Shown here one piece after another: positions 34,783-46,009 of a stretch of 64,000 nucleotides of DNA. Source of the DNA: Lepas anatifera (Eukaryota > Arthropoda > Thecostraca > Lepadidae); the NCBI GenBank assembly GCA_034440635.1, contig JAOTON010001678.1, positions 372,001-436,000 of the forward strand, in the 5' to 3' direction. The translations under genes were made by a program, and so were the position numbers. The stretch's first letter is position 1, and each line of letters starts with the position of its first letter. Below the pieces are notes generated by a model. That model was not told the DNA's origin, did not search any database, and saw nothing but the letters and a program-made list of their open reading frames with translations.

Positions 34783-34954
34783 TTTGTGGCTTTACGCCAC
34801 ACCGGCTGCTGAGGTGGTATGATGCACCAGCCCTCACCCTGTTGGCAGGGTGTTATGGGATCGTAACGACTTACGCAGAATAGCCACCCGGGGATTTGAG
34901 CCCGGATCAGCGGCGTGGAAGTCGAATGCTCTTTCTCACGCCACCGCATACCCC
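34783..34954 (-). mobile_element. tRNA-derived SINE
   Basis: On the minus strand the head is 'gcggtggcgtgagaaagagc' with B box 'ccgggctcaaatccccggg'. The body has 'accctgccaacagggtgagg', and the tail 'ggtgtggcgtaaagcc' is a diverged form of the family tail. Confidence 0.65.
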
Positions 34955-35575
34955 AATTCAGTTTTTGTGGAAAAGAAACTTGTTCAATTGACCAGAATGC
35001 ATATGTTCATATATTCATCTGAGTGGATTTTAACACTTGCATGGGGCTAATCCACTTGTAGCATAATACCATATGTACTGGTCTACTGTTATCTACGGAT
35101 AATAATTTACCATATGGCAGATGTGGCAAATGCTAAGCTAGCCTCCAAGATTGGTTTGTCATGCGATGCCAGCTTTTGACGTACCTCATCATCTGAAATA
35201 TCATTTGCAGTGTCATCATGTATTCCACTTGAAACAATTCCCATTGATCGATAAATGAAACACGCAAGAAACACACATAATCTCAAATTTACATTTGCTC
35301 TTTGAAGTAAAGGAAACTTAAATTAAGTGTAAAATCATGACGAACAGTATTGAAGAAATCAAAGTGTTTAGAAGAAGATAAACTAGGCAAGAAGGTCTAT
35401 TCCCGAACTGAAATTAACATGCAGTTTTGATATTTTAAGAATGCTGAGTTTTCCGTAAGAAACCCGAAAGGCGCTGCACCAAATAGAAAATCGTGTTGCG
35501 ATGGCAATTTTGACATATGATTCAACCTCCCATGCTGGACTGATTGAAGGTCAGCTTTGAAAGTATGGGTTTGAC
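34955..35575. other. No gene seen
   Basis: AT-rich, no repeats or exons recognised. Confidence 0.35.
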
Positions 35576-35583
35576 ACTGGAGC

Positions 35584-35736
35584 CAGTGGTGGATACAAGG
35601 CGCGGAGGCTAAGGGGGCTTAAGCTCCCCCTCCAATGTCTGAGTCCCTTTAGTTAATGAATCGCCGGGGCTGTTCCGAGGCAGTGACAAGAGGTTTGAGC
35701 CCCCTCCCCCGAAATGAGGTGCTGAATCCGCCACTG
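35584..35736. mobile_element. hAT-like miniature transposon, family H1
   Basis: The ends are CAGTGGTGGATACAAGG and, inverted, CAGTGGCGGATTCAGC. Flanks actggagc (35576-35583) and acttgagc (35737-35744) agree at 7 of 8. 'gggggcttaagctcccc' and 'gtttgagccccc' are the H1 arms. Confidence 0.8.
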
Positions 35737-35744
35737 ACTTGAGC

Positions 35745-36635
35745 CATATGTTAAAACGTTCAGTCATATTACTGTCCTGATTTCGACTGACGGAGAACAT
35801 TTCCCCATACTCTGCTGCATTTTTTCTTTTGTACTCTGTATGTCGGTAATCTTCAGATTTACAAATAGGGCACTTAGTTCGTTCTAGAAGAAATTAAATA
35901 CAAACATGTTCCTACCATCGTACTCGATTATCATTTTACTCTGATTAAATATTTTAAAGCTGCAAATATGCAGTCTTACATTTATACTCCGACATTTTAA
36001 CAGTATTTTCCAGGGCTAAGTAAGCTGCAAAGTGTATTGTGAAAATAAAACTTAGATACCACAACAAGCTACTCCATCATTTTGGAATGCTGCCTCGGTT
36101 ACAGAAAACTAGCACTTGACTGTAAAATCCAATGGAATATGTTTCCATACCTGGACAAAAATTATTGCCAGCTGTTCCTGATGACTCCATGGAACCACAG
36201 TAGAGCAGCATCTGCTTTGGATCATTTTAATTGGAAGTTTCTGACAGCACCTAATTACCCTAATAATTTGCTTACGAACATGTCGGGTTTGTGCGATGGA
36301 GTACCCTGTGCCGTTACCGACCCCCCCTCTGAGGGTTCAATGCACACATTTGCATATGCATAAACAAAACGAAAGTTAGGCACGCATGCCAATGGATGGT
36401 TAAAAAAGCAGCGTCTCATGACATTGTTCTTCCCGCAATCTATTTGATAGGACCGACGGAATAAGTATTATTCTTCACGACATCCATGCAAACAAACACA
36501 AAGATGTGTTACTAAAAGCCTGAATCTGTAAACTGTAAAACTCCTTTCTCTTGTCCCGTACCACTCGCAAGCTCACTCAGGCTTAAAAACAGATCGAAAT
36601 TAATTTGGCGCTAAAAACCACACACCAACATGTTG
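35745..36635. other. No gene seen
   Basis: AT-rich with a 93-codon plus frame (36082-36363) of no coding character. Confidence 0.3.
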
Positions 36636-36639
36636 TAAA

Positions 36640-37089
36640 AGGGAATGTGGCACCTTGGTGGAATGCAGGAATTTAGTGTAATTAGGGGTATTTTTAACAG
36701 AAAATCATGAAAACGTCCATGATTTATCTGCAAAATGTACAATGAGCTCAATATTTTGATGTTTAAAATGTTCCTCTAGCGGGAAAAATAAACCTCTGCC
36801 TGTGGATAACGTCATGATCTGGCAACCACTATCAAATTCAATAGGCTTCACGGGCTTCAATTGGCTGATTTCTCACCTTGACGTCAGTGCTGTTGTCACA
36901 TCAACAGCTGAAAACAATGGCCACCTGGCTGGGGTACATTTGGGGTACATTTCAGGTAGGTTTTTAGCTTTACTCCACAAAAAATTTTGAGTTTCAAGAC
37001 AAATGAGATATTGAGTACCGGGTTTTCTGGCATGCCTTACAACTTGGCTATCTCAGTTAAAATCACGTCATTATGGTGCTACATTCCCT
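36640..37089 (+). mobile_element. Kolobok-like (TTAA) miniature element, copy K1
   Basis: The left end is AGGGAATGTGGCACC and the inverted right end AGGGAATGTAGCACC. TTAA follows at the right (37090-37093) and is decayed at the left. It aligns along its whole length with 63359-63806. TTAA plus AGGR ends are known for Kolobok/T2 elements. No transposase frame. Confidence 0.75.
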
Positions 37090-37093
37090 TTAA

Positions 37094-37440
37094 TGTGCAG
37101 AACAATTGACATATATCAGACTAGAGTTTCCGAGGGATCGCGGATTCTGCTCCAACCATCCGCATATTTGGCGCACATGTTTTCGATTGACACAATTCCA
37201 AAATCTGCATGCGAGAGCGCAAACGGGGCGTTGTAAACGTCCAGTAAAATGTCATATTAACGCAGCCATCAGGATCGCATAATGTAGGTCAGATGGCTTG
37301 GACGATAAATACGTAAATCAAATAATTTAACACCAATCTGCTGTTATTTGCCATGCCCTGCTCATATCAGACCGCCACAATCTCCGCCCAACGATCTATC
37401 ACAAGAACAAAGAATGAGCCCGCTGAACTGTGAACGACAA
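37094..37440. other. No gene seen
   Basis: Unassigned sequence upstream of the promoter candidate; GC rises toward its end. Confidence 0.3.
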
Positions 37441-37620
37441 CGTATAAAGGTCACGCGCGCGGGCAGGCGCGGCATTTGTATAAAAACCAATGCAATTCAT
37501 CGTTTACACCTAGCCGCCGTCTGATTGCCGTCGGTGCGAATCTGACAGCTCTCCTCTGGCTCTGATTTCCAGAACCGCGCCAGGATAAGACAAGCGTCGG
37601 TGAGAGCTTGACAAACGGCG
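37441..37620 (+). promoter_or_regulatory. TATA promoter and 5' leader
   Basis: TATAAAAA at 37479-37486 (another TATAAAG at 37443-37449) precedes a GC-richer leader of about 110-130 bases. The leader leads to the ATG at 37621 with no upstream ATG that stays open. Start site would be near 37505-37512 by spacing. Inferred. Confidence 0.45.
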
Positions 37621-37690
37621 ATGGAGGATCTGGTGCTGGCTCTGCTGGCGGCTTTCTTCTGCGCCGCGCCTGGCGTTCGCCAGACACAAG
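37621..37690 (+). CDS. Signal-peptide first exon of a secreted or membrane protein
   Basis: The exon reads 'MEDLVLALLAAFFCAAPGVR' and three more residues (QTQ), then donor AAG|GTGAGG at 37691. A short acidic start, an eleven-residue hydrophobic core with Leu/Ala/Phe and small residues before the likely cleavage site give a textbook signal peptide. The exon ends in phase 1, common where a leader exon joins extracellular domains. TATA box and leader lie upstream and a CRE-rich minisatellite downstream. Later exons were not found, so the protein family is unknown. Confidence 0.55.
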
Positions 37691-37734
37691 GTGAGGCGGG
37701 CCGGCGAAACTGCCGGGGTCAGTTACAGTACACA

Positions 37735-38350
37735 GCTGCACACTGTCACTGACGTCGCAACTGCCCGTGGCCAGGTACAGTCACAGAGGCGAGCGTCACT
37801 GACGTCGAAACTGCCTGGGGTCAGGTACAGTCACACAGGCACTAGCTTTATTTACACAGCTGCAGACTGTCACTGACGTCGCAACTGCCCGGGGTCAGGT
37901 ACATTCACCTCTGCGAGCGTCACTGACGTCACAACTGCCCGAGGTCAGGTACAGTCACAGAGGTGACCGCCACTGACGTCGAAACTGCCTGGGGTCAGGT
38001 ACAGTCACAGACACCCCACCACCCGGGTACGCCACACAGGCAATAGCTTTAGTTACACAGCTGCAGACTGTCACTGACGTCGCAACTGCCCGGGGTCAGG
38101 TACAGTCACCTCTGCGAGAGTCACTGACGTCGCAACTGCCCGGGGTCAGGTACAGTCACAGAGGCGACCGCCACTTGCGTCGAAACTGCCCAGGGCCAGG
38201 TACAGCCACACAGGCGCTAGCTTTAGTTACACAGTTGCAGACCGTCACTGACGTCGAAACTGCCCAGGGCCAGGTACAGTCACAGAGGCGCACGCGGCTA
38301 GCTCCAGTTGCACAGGCGACCTCCACTGACGTCGGACTGCCGCGTCAGGT
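37735..38350 (+). repeat. Minisatellite with repeated TGACGTC (CRE-like) motifs
   Basis: Irregular units of roughly 46-80 bases carry 'cactgacgtcg', 'aactgcccggggtcaggtac' and 'agtcacagaggcga'. TGACGTC occurs nine times or more, once as the full palindrome TGACGTCA (37924-37931). It starts 45 bases after the donor of the signal-peptide exon, so it would lie in intron 1. Confidence 0.85.
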
Positions 38351-38869
38351 AGAGTGACCAAGGCGCGGCTAGGAACGAGTCGAAGAGGTCGAAATGTACT
38401 GAATTTGAAAACCAATTATACTCGATGTGGCACTAGCTTCATCAAATTCATACCCATTTTAGTTCATTCTTTCATGTTTTCCTCGCGTTCCATCACTTTT
38501 CATTATATTTCTTCAGTACCGAGGACAGTTCCGTTGGGCTATGTTTCGATCACGACGAAGAGTTCTGCATGAAAGAACAGGGACTGTTAAAAACTGTGAT
38601 GGAACATGTCCGTGTAATGTATCAATTAAAGATAATGAGAAGCCACTATAATCGCAACTTCTGGCTGCGCGAGTTAGACTATCTTGCCAAAACGAAGAGC
38701 CCTACACTGGTATGAATAGGGCGGCTGCTTCCTGCCGCGGCTGGCGCGGCTGGCACCCGGCATCTGCCGCGGACGCCGCTGACAAATCATATCCGGCATC
38801 TGGGCCAAACAAGCCGCCTCGGCCACTGTCACTGCCGAGGCAAAGCAGACAGGCCGGGACGGGGGCGGC
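38351..38869. other. No gene seen
   Basis: AT-rich spacer, then a GC-rich lead-in to the G-rich minisatellite from about 38705. Confidence 0.3.
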
Positions 38870-39335
38870 ATGGGGGTGGAATGGCGCCAGTGCGGAGGCG
38901 GGATCAGGCCGGGTGGAGGTGGGATAGGGTTTGGTGGAGGTGGGATGGAGGCGGGATGGAGGTGGGATAGAGCCAGGATGGGGCTGGGATGGAGTTGGGA
39001 TAGGGCTGGGGTGGAACGGGATGGGGCAAGGATGGAGGCGGGATAGGGAAGGGATTGATGCGGAGTGGGGCCGGAATAGGGTCGGGATGGGGCAGGTACG
39101 GAGGCGGGATAGGGCCGGGATGGGGGTGGGATGAGGCCGGGGATAGAGTTGGTATAGGGCCGAGATGGAGATGGGATGGCGCCAGGATGGAGGCGGAGTC
39201 GAGGTGGGATAGGGCCGGGATGGCGACGGGATAAGGCTGCGATGGAGGCTGGATGGGAACAGGATGGAGGCAGGTTCCGGCCAGGATGGGGGTGCAAGTG
39301 GGATTGGGCTAACAGGGGGCCGAGGTGGGCTACGC
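38870..39335 (+). repeat. G-rich minisatellite
   Basis: Units of about 11-13 bases of the type GGATGGAGGCGGGATAGGG vary freely. The plus strand is very G-rich and C-poor. Long Pro/His/Ser-rich frames on the minus strand are a by-product. Confidence 0.9.
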
Positions 39336-39969
39336 CCCAATGTGTAACGTACATTACAGGAAGTTTAAGGAATACGAAATCAGTTCAACACGCCCGGTGG
39401 GGAGGGATCTGGCGTCAACGCGCAATGGAGGGGGGTCCTAAAGAGCCCTCTTCGAGATATCCAAAGTCAAGAGAGTTAAGTTTCATTACCACAATTTGAA
39501 AAACGCCCGTTTGGGGTTGTGTGGGGTCATGGTGATCTACATTACAGCCAATTTTCATTGACCTAGGCCAATTTCCTCAAGGTTAAACGAGGTCGTAAAG
39601 GTCAAATATGAACCGCGATGAAGTCGTATCGGGAAAAGCCGTTATTATGCGGAAAAAATGCCGGCAATACACTAAAAGTTGAGTATGGATTTAGAGGAAA
39701 GGTTCCAGACAATGCCCTCTGAAATTTTGAGGTCAAGGTCATTCAAGGTCCCCGAATTATGACATAACAACATGCCATATTCTCAATAATGTACAATATA
39801 ACTGGCGCTTTAAAAGCTTTTAGCGGGAAATAAAGGTTTGACCTTGAAACAAAATTTACCTCAACCTATGAACTTGAACTTGACAGTGAGTAGCCTTCAC
39901 TATAAAGCTATATAATAACACGCATTACACTGAGTAATGTCATCGGATTAAAACACTGGGGTCAACGAC

Positions 39970-40275
39970 CTTGACCTGTGGCCTTTGAACTTGACCTTAT
40001 GTGAGCTAACCTCAACACATAATTCCGATTATGTGACCCTATTAAGTTACCACTCGGTATTCGATGCGGGCGGACTGGTGCGACAGTCTCCAAATGTAGG
40101 CCTAACTTTGAAAGGCTATAAGTACAAAAATGTTTGACCGATTGTTCAAACTTTTTCACCAATCGACGTGTCCATGTATTTTCTCAAATTTAGAAAAGTA
40201 GCATTTTCCGGCTGCGAACAGTTCTTGGATCACCTTAGAAAAATAGGTGGAGGGGCATCTCCGGACGCCCAACTG
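39970..40275 (+). repeat. Dispersed repeat, family B, copy 2
   Basis: Partner of 1058-1395. The repeat probably starts further upstream (from about 39520), where AGGTCA half-sites are dense, including an exact tandem pair at 39730-39741. Confidence 0.65.
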
Positions 40276-40773
40276 TGCGTGGTAAGAAGGGCATAGGCAG
40301 GTGGTCATCACCGGAAGCAAACTTGCAGTTTTCAATCTCTCAATGAAGAACACCTGCCTAGAACGAAGGTGGTAGCCCACTCAAGTTTTGCGTGTCTATG
40401 ATTTGGAATGAAGGATTTGTTATGCATGGGAATAAGACTAGCCATAAATGTAATGCGGTATTTTGACTGGGCTAAAGTGAAACCTTTTACTTAAGTGCCA
40501 CTCTTTATAGTTTTTATGTCATTCAAAGTGTGAAATGTTATTTGACGTGAGGTTAAATCGGTATTTCGCCCTTTTCGTGAAAGATACATTTGCATGTCCC
40601 AGTTTGAAAAAAACGCGTTTTTTAAATGTTATCTTTTTATATTTATGGTTTGGCTGGATACAAATGAAGTCCTTCTTCTGGCATTTTCTGCACTTGCAAG
40701 TAGTCAATTTGTTGCATTTAGCTCCCAGAGAAACACACATTGTCACATATCCTTTCCTCTAAACCTCAACCCA
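40276..40773. other. No gene seen
   Basis: AT-rich. Overlapping frames on both strands at 40519-40762 are mutual shadows with no coding character. Confidence 0.3.
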
Positions 40774-41638
40774 GTTGGCCTCCGGTCCACCTTAACCCCA
40801 GTGAGAGGGGGGTTTGAGCACCTCTCGATTTTGACTCCTATGTGGCAAAGTGAAAATATCGAACGGTGCTGGATAGGCCACCACTGTAGAAATGAATTAG
40901 GTACTAAAGCAGACACATTTTTGTTCAGGTCAATTTGATGTCATGACAGGTCAAAGAAGGCGAGACATATTTTTTTGGCTCTAGCGTCCGACAGGCCTGA
41001 GGTAGTCAATTTTTCTCAGCGCGTTTTGATTCCTTTCGCGAATTGAATGGTGCACATACTTTACGGCCGTACAAGGTCAACATATAAATATTCCCCTATC
41101 TAAGGCCAGCCAAAAGTCAATGTCTGATCTTACATAGTGAATACCTATGCATTTCAGTCGACTGACAATGATAATCCAAACTTAACTGTATCAAACTGAA
41201 ACCGCCGTCACATTTCCGCGAAGTTATTGACCCAAGTTTGAAAACCTGCTCAAATGTCCCAGAAGACATCTTAGAGGTCACACGTCAAAAATTACAACAT
41301 GACCCCGAAGAGCGGCCTAAGATACAAAATTGAGAAATTAAATTATAAGGCGTATCTAAATAAATAGAGCTGTTTATCGCCCAGTTCTCGTGTTCCCCAT
41401 GCACTTCCACAGGAGAGTTCATAACCCGTACCGAACCCCAGGGTATCGATAAAGAAGTTGCATTACCACAACTTTGAACGATTTTGGAGATGGGTCTGGT
41501 GACCTTACCTGAGATGACCCGGAGTTAAAATATTCGGGAAAACTGAACAATCGATCAAGGATAAGGTGTGCTTACTAGGTGGTGCTTTTTGCAACGCCAT
41601 TTCTTCGCACTATCGGAAATACCCGGGGTGGACGTTCA
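40774..41638 (+). repeat. Dispersed repeat, family A, copy 5 (near full length)
   Basis: Same order as copy 1, from 'gttggcctcc' through 'catgacaggtcaaagaa', 'tagcgtccgacag', 'gaaaacctgctc', 'ttccccatgca' and 'gagatgaccc', ending near 'gtggacgttca'. No ORF. Confidence 0.75.
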
Positions 41639-41811
41639 ACGCCCTTCCCCCTCTCTTCCAACACCGCGCAGAGAGCTGTGCCATGCATTTTACACGGCCT
41701 GTTAAGAGAGCGCCTTATCAGATTCGCACAAAACACCCGCAGCTCCAAACATAGTACGTGTTCATCATTCTAGCCGGAGGCCGTGTTTTCGAGCGGGGAT
41801 GGTGCAGCCAG

Positions 41812-42081
41812 TCAGAAGATGTTGTTTTCGGCTTTACGATTCAGAGCCTGGCGTCTGTCGACAGCGGTAGGCTTCCACTCCATTTTATAAATGGCTGCCA
41901 CTGAGTATCTTCCGTTCTCATCAGGAGCCAGCGCCGATGTCCCAAAATGTATGTCCACTTCGGGCGGTTCCTGGTGGCGCCGTATTTCTCCGAATGTCAG
42001 GACCTCAATGCCGAAGTTGTGACCCGACTGAGTGCGTTGCCCAGACTGTCGACGGTAAACTTGTTCGGACTGCGTCAAAAT
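41812..42081 (-). CDS. Coding-like terminal exon
   Basis: Ninety codons open on the minus strand, ending in TGA at 41812-41814. Pieces read 'GIEVLTFGEIRRHQEPPEVD' and 'SALAPDENGRYSVAAIYKME'. Third positions favour C/G, and acidic, basic and hydrophobic residues alternate as in a folded protein. A TAG in frame at 42082-42084 doubles as an acceptor-like 'gcgcatag'. I do not recognise the family. Its upstream side borders the satellite spacer at 42160, so earlier exons may be displaced or lost. Confidence 0.45.
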   Translation of the reverse strand: MLTQSEQVYRRQSGQRTQSGHNFGIEVLTFGEIRRHQEPPEVDIHFGTSALAPDENGRYSVAAIYKMEWKPTAVDRRQALNRKAENNIF

Positions 42082-42159
42082 CTATGCGCCAGCTTGTTAG
42101 AAATGAATGGGACTGCCTGCACTTCCGGGCAGCCTTCAACTCAAAGGCTAGACATATGA

Positions 42160-42478
42160 TTGTTTTAATTTCATACAAGGGAATTTATCATGTTCAACAA
42201 TACTCAAAAAGTGAAACGCTTACGGATATGGCATGCGTAAAAAATCACGCAAATGATCAACTTACAAATCGGTGCAAAAGTCTTAATAGTTCTAAGTGGT
42301 AGTTTCGCCCCAGTTCATTTACCTGAAACTGGATGTTTCAAGATAAGATGGAAATTCAATAGCCGCAGCAAACACGTCAGCAGCATTACAACTATTGATC
42401 TCAACTCGCCATGTTGACCCCGATGAGAGCTTCAGTAGCCAGGCCATGGCCCGGTTCAGTCAGTCACGCTGTCATTCT
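42160..42478 (+). repeat. Satellite spacer, copy 1
   Basis: Nearly identical from about 42215 to 42478 to 43205-43455 ('gcgtaaaaaatcacgcaaat', 'taatagttctaagtggtagt', 'gttgaccccgatgagagctt', 'cacgctgtcattctaacatt'). Each copy runs straight into the 22-bp minisatellite. Confidence 0.9.
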
Positions 42479-42485
42479 AACATTG

Positions 42486-42838
42486 GCACACTGACACTCC
42501 GAGACTCGCCACACTGACACTCTGAGACTGCCACACTGACACTCTGAGACTGCCACACTGACACTCTGAGACTGCCACACTGACACTCTGAGACTGTAAC
42601 ACTGAAATACACCCTGAGACTGCCACACTGACACTCTGAGACTGCCACACTGACACTCTGATACTGTCACACTGACACTCTGAGACTGTCACACTGACAC
42701 TCTGAGACTGCCACACTGTCATGCACTCTGAGACTGACACACTGACACTCTGAGCTCACCACACTGACACTCGGAGCCCGCCACACTGCCACTCTGAGAC
42801 TGCCACACTGATACTCTGAAACTGTCACACAGACAATG
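42486..42838 (+). repeat. 22-bp minisatellite, block 1
   Basis: Units of the type ctgagactgccacactgaca. Followed by an AT-rich stretch with (TA)n at 42936-42976, after which two or three more units appear at 42985-43047. Confidence 0.95.
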
Positions 42839-42933
42839 AGAATAACATGCAAGAAATAAAAAGTATAAGACATAACAAATATAAAAGTATAAGAATATAG
42901 TAATATAAGAGTATAAGAATATAGTATATATAA

Positions 42934-42983
<50 letters not shown>

Positions 42984-43047
42984 TATAACACTGACACCTG
43001 AGACTGCCACACTGATACACTGAGACTGTCACACTGACACTCTGAGA

Positions 43048-43455
43048 ATAAGATTCAAGAAGTAAAAAAAACAGCACGGACTCGATGGTGTCCATACAAA
43101 AATTTACACAAAAATGTTTTAATTGCGAAATACGATTTTTTTAATTTGATATAAGGTAACTTATTATGTTAACCAATACTCAAGCACTGAAACGCTTACA
43201 GGTATGGTATGCGTAAAAAATCACGCAAATGATCAACTTACAAATCGGTGCAAAAGCCTTAATAGTTCTAAGTGGTAGTTTCGCCCCAGTTCATTTACCT
43301 GAAACCGGATGTTTCAAGATAAGATGGCAAATTCAATAGCCGCAGCAAACACGTCAGCAGCATTACAACTATTGATCTCAACTCGCCATGTTGACCCCGA
43401 TGAGAGCTTCAGTAGCCAGGCCATGGGCCCGGTTCAGTCAGTCACGCTGTCATTC
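43048..43455 (+). repeat. Satellite spacer, copy 2
   Basis: Second spacer copy. Its first part ('caaaaatgttttaattgcga') also matches 45745-45770, showing a third, partial spacer at about 45690-45850. Confidence 0.85.
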
Positions 43456-43462
43456 TAACATT

Positions 43463-44579
43463 GACACACTGACACTCTGAGCTCGCCATACTGACACTCT
43501 GAGACTGCCACACTGACACTCTGAGCTCACCACACTGACACTCTGAGACTGCCACACTGACACTCTGAGCTCGCCACACTGACACTCTGAGACTGCCACA
43601 CTGACACTCTGAGCTCGCCACACTGACACTCTGAGACTGTCACACTGACACTCTGAGCTCGCCGCACTGACACTCTGAGACTGCCACACTGACACTCTGA
43701 GCTCGCCACACTGACACTCTGAGCTCACCACACTGACACTCTGAGACTGCCACACGGACACTCTGAGCTCACCACACTGACACTCTGAGACTGCCACACG
43801 GACACTCTGAGATCGCCACACTGACAATCTGAGACTGCCACACTGGCACTCTGAGACTGCCACACTGACACTCTGAGCTCGCCACACTGACACTCTGAGC
43901 TCACCACACTGACACTCTGACACTGCCACACTGACACTCTGAGCTCGCCACACTGACACTCTGAGCTCGCCACACTGACACTCTGAGACTGCCACACTGA
44001 CACTCTGAGCTCGCCACACTGACACTCTGAGCTCACCACACTGACACTCTGAGACTGCCACACGGACACTCTGAGATCACCACACTGACACCCTGAGACT
44101 GCCACACTGACACTCTGAGACTGCCACACTACCACTATGATATACACTCTGAGACTGACAGAAAATCTGAGACTGTCACGCTGACACTCTGAGACTGCCA
44201 CACTGAACTCTGGACTGTCACACTGGCTCTGAGAATGTCACGCTGACACTCTGAGACTGAAACACATACACTCTGATACTGCCACATTGACACTCTGCGA
44301 CTGCCACACTGAAACTCTGAGACTGGCACACTGGAAATACACCCTGAGACTGCCACACTGACACTCTGAGACTGCCACACTGACACTCTAAGACTGTCAC
44401 ACTGACACTCTGAGACTGCCACACTGACACTCTGAGACTGTAACACTGAAATACACCCTGAAACTGCCACATTGACACTCTGAGACTGCCACACTGACAC
44501 TTTGAGAATGTCACACTGAAATACACTCTGATACTGCCACACTGACACTCTGAGACTGCCACATTGGCACTCTGAGACT
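43463..44579 (+). repeat. 22-bp minisatellite, block 2
   Basis: About 50 units. Two variants, GAGACTGCC and GAGCTCGCC, tend to alternate, giving a 44-bp higher-order unit in the first 600 bases. The later part is more irregular. None of the three minus frames meets regular stops. Confidence 0.95.
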
Positions 44580-45557
44580 TTTATTTATTTGTTTATTCAT
44601 CTCATATGAGCGACAGGGGCTTGCCCCCAGTAAAAGCTCAAGTCAGTCATACCATCCAGGTTCCCTAAAATTACATATATGGCACATGTTAAAAAACAAG
44701 TCAAGACAAAAAGTAAATACAAGGTAAGAATAAAAAGATAAAAATATACAAAATAAAACTCTGAAAAAAATTAAAAAAATACATCTGTAAAGGGCAATAA
44801 TAAAATACAATGAAATAAAATAAATGGTGCGTTCCTACTGCCTAACATATTTCCGACCTTGAGATTTGAACTGACCTGATGATGATCTAAATGGGTCAGC
44901 AAATGGACAGGCAAGCATAAAATCATTAAAAGCTTTGGGCAGCCGACAGTACACACCCCGCCTCACAGTCTCCTTTTTGTACAGTGGTACGCTCAGCAAA
45001 GTGCCTGCCATTGCACGTGTTCTTCTTGCTGGCACGTGAAGCGGGAAGCTACCAAGCAGAAAGGCGGAATCGATCTGGGCCGTTAGAATTTTGTGTACAA
45101 AAGTAATGTCATATTGCAGTCTTCTCTTGGCTAGACTTGGGATTTTGAAATGGGCCAGAAGTTCATCGTATCCTAGATTTACGGAGGGTTGAGTAGAAAC
45201 GGACGCTAGCCAGATAAGAAATGTATGCTGAATTTTTTCCAGTCTTTCCAGTTGCGTTTTGGCAGACCCACCCCAAATAATACATCCAAACTCAAGAATT
45301 GAACGAACATTGGAAAAATATGCCATCAAAATTGGCTTGGGTTTCAATTTCGAGCTCGCTCTCACTCCTCCCATCGGATGACCAGTCTGGAGCGACCGAA
45401 TCATCACACCTAACATCCTGTTTGCTCGACTTACGATTTTATCTATATATTCTGCGAATGTTAATTTGGAATCCAGCCAAACGCCAAGGTCCCGAATGAA
45501 AGATACTTTTTCTAGGGCGTCGTTTTGAATTTTGTAGATGTTCAGCATCGGTTTCTT
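44580..45557 (-). mobile_element. 5'-truncated non-LTR retrotransposon
   Basis: The minus-strand ORF 45548-44835 (237 codons) starts inside the C-terminal region of a reverse transcriptase: 'SFIRDLGVWLDSKLTF' is the conserved DLGVxLD block after the palm. It is followed by 'SNVRSILEFGCIIWGG' and 'QLERLEKIQHTFL', the usual thumb. The catalytic YADD part is absent. A 3' untranslated part of about 250 bases ends in 'aataaacaaataaataaa'. Minisatellite units lie directly on both sides, so it inserted into that array. Clade (Jockey, CR1 or similar) not decided. Confidence 0.85.
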
Positions 45558-45690
45558 CTCAGACTGTCACATTGACACTCTGAGACTGTCACACTGATAT
45601 ACACTCTTGAGACCGTCACACTGACACACACTCTGAGACTGTCACACTGATATTCACTCTGAATTCGCCACACTGACACTCTGAGACAGA
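45558..45690 (+). repeat. 22-bp minisatellite, block 3
   Basis: Array resumes after the retrotransposon, with diverged units ('gagactgtcacactgatata'). Confidence 0.85.
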
Positions 45691-46009
45691 CATGAACAAA
45701 TAAAAACAAAATAGCTCGGACACAATTGTCTCACTCAAAAAATTAACACAAAAATGTTTTAATTGCGAAGAAATGAATTTTGCGACCAAGTAACGTAAGC
45801 AATTGCAACAATAAGTTATCTTTTTAAAAGTTGCAGTCATGTTTATTAGCTGCTGCTTGGCGCGTCTGTGCTGTAGCACTTTCTCTCAAACCAAATATCT
45901 GAAATGTTTCTAGCCCGGGGGCTCAACAAGCCATGGCCGTTGGGCCAAAAAATATCAGAATCATCAAACCAATCAAGCTTTCATTTTTACACTCAAACAG
46001 CATCAGTTC
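45691..46009. other. Partial satellite spacer then unassigned
   Basis: About 45690-45770 matches the head of spacer copy 2. The rest shows nothing I can name. Confidence 0.4.

Noticed and set aside
38674..39354. Two long Pro/His/Ser-rich minus-strand frames (226 and 212 codons)
   Set aside because: They only read the G-rich minisatellite; overlapping frames are equally open and there is no start or splice context.
42464..44562. Many long minus-strand frames rich in Ser, Val, Gln, Cys
   Set aside because: A 22-bp repeat without stops on that strand opens all frames. No promoter and no signal peptide; treated as minisatellite.
42486..44579. CRISPR-like array
   Set aside because: Units are contiguous 22-bp repeats with no unique spacers, in eukaryotic sequence context.
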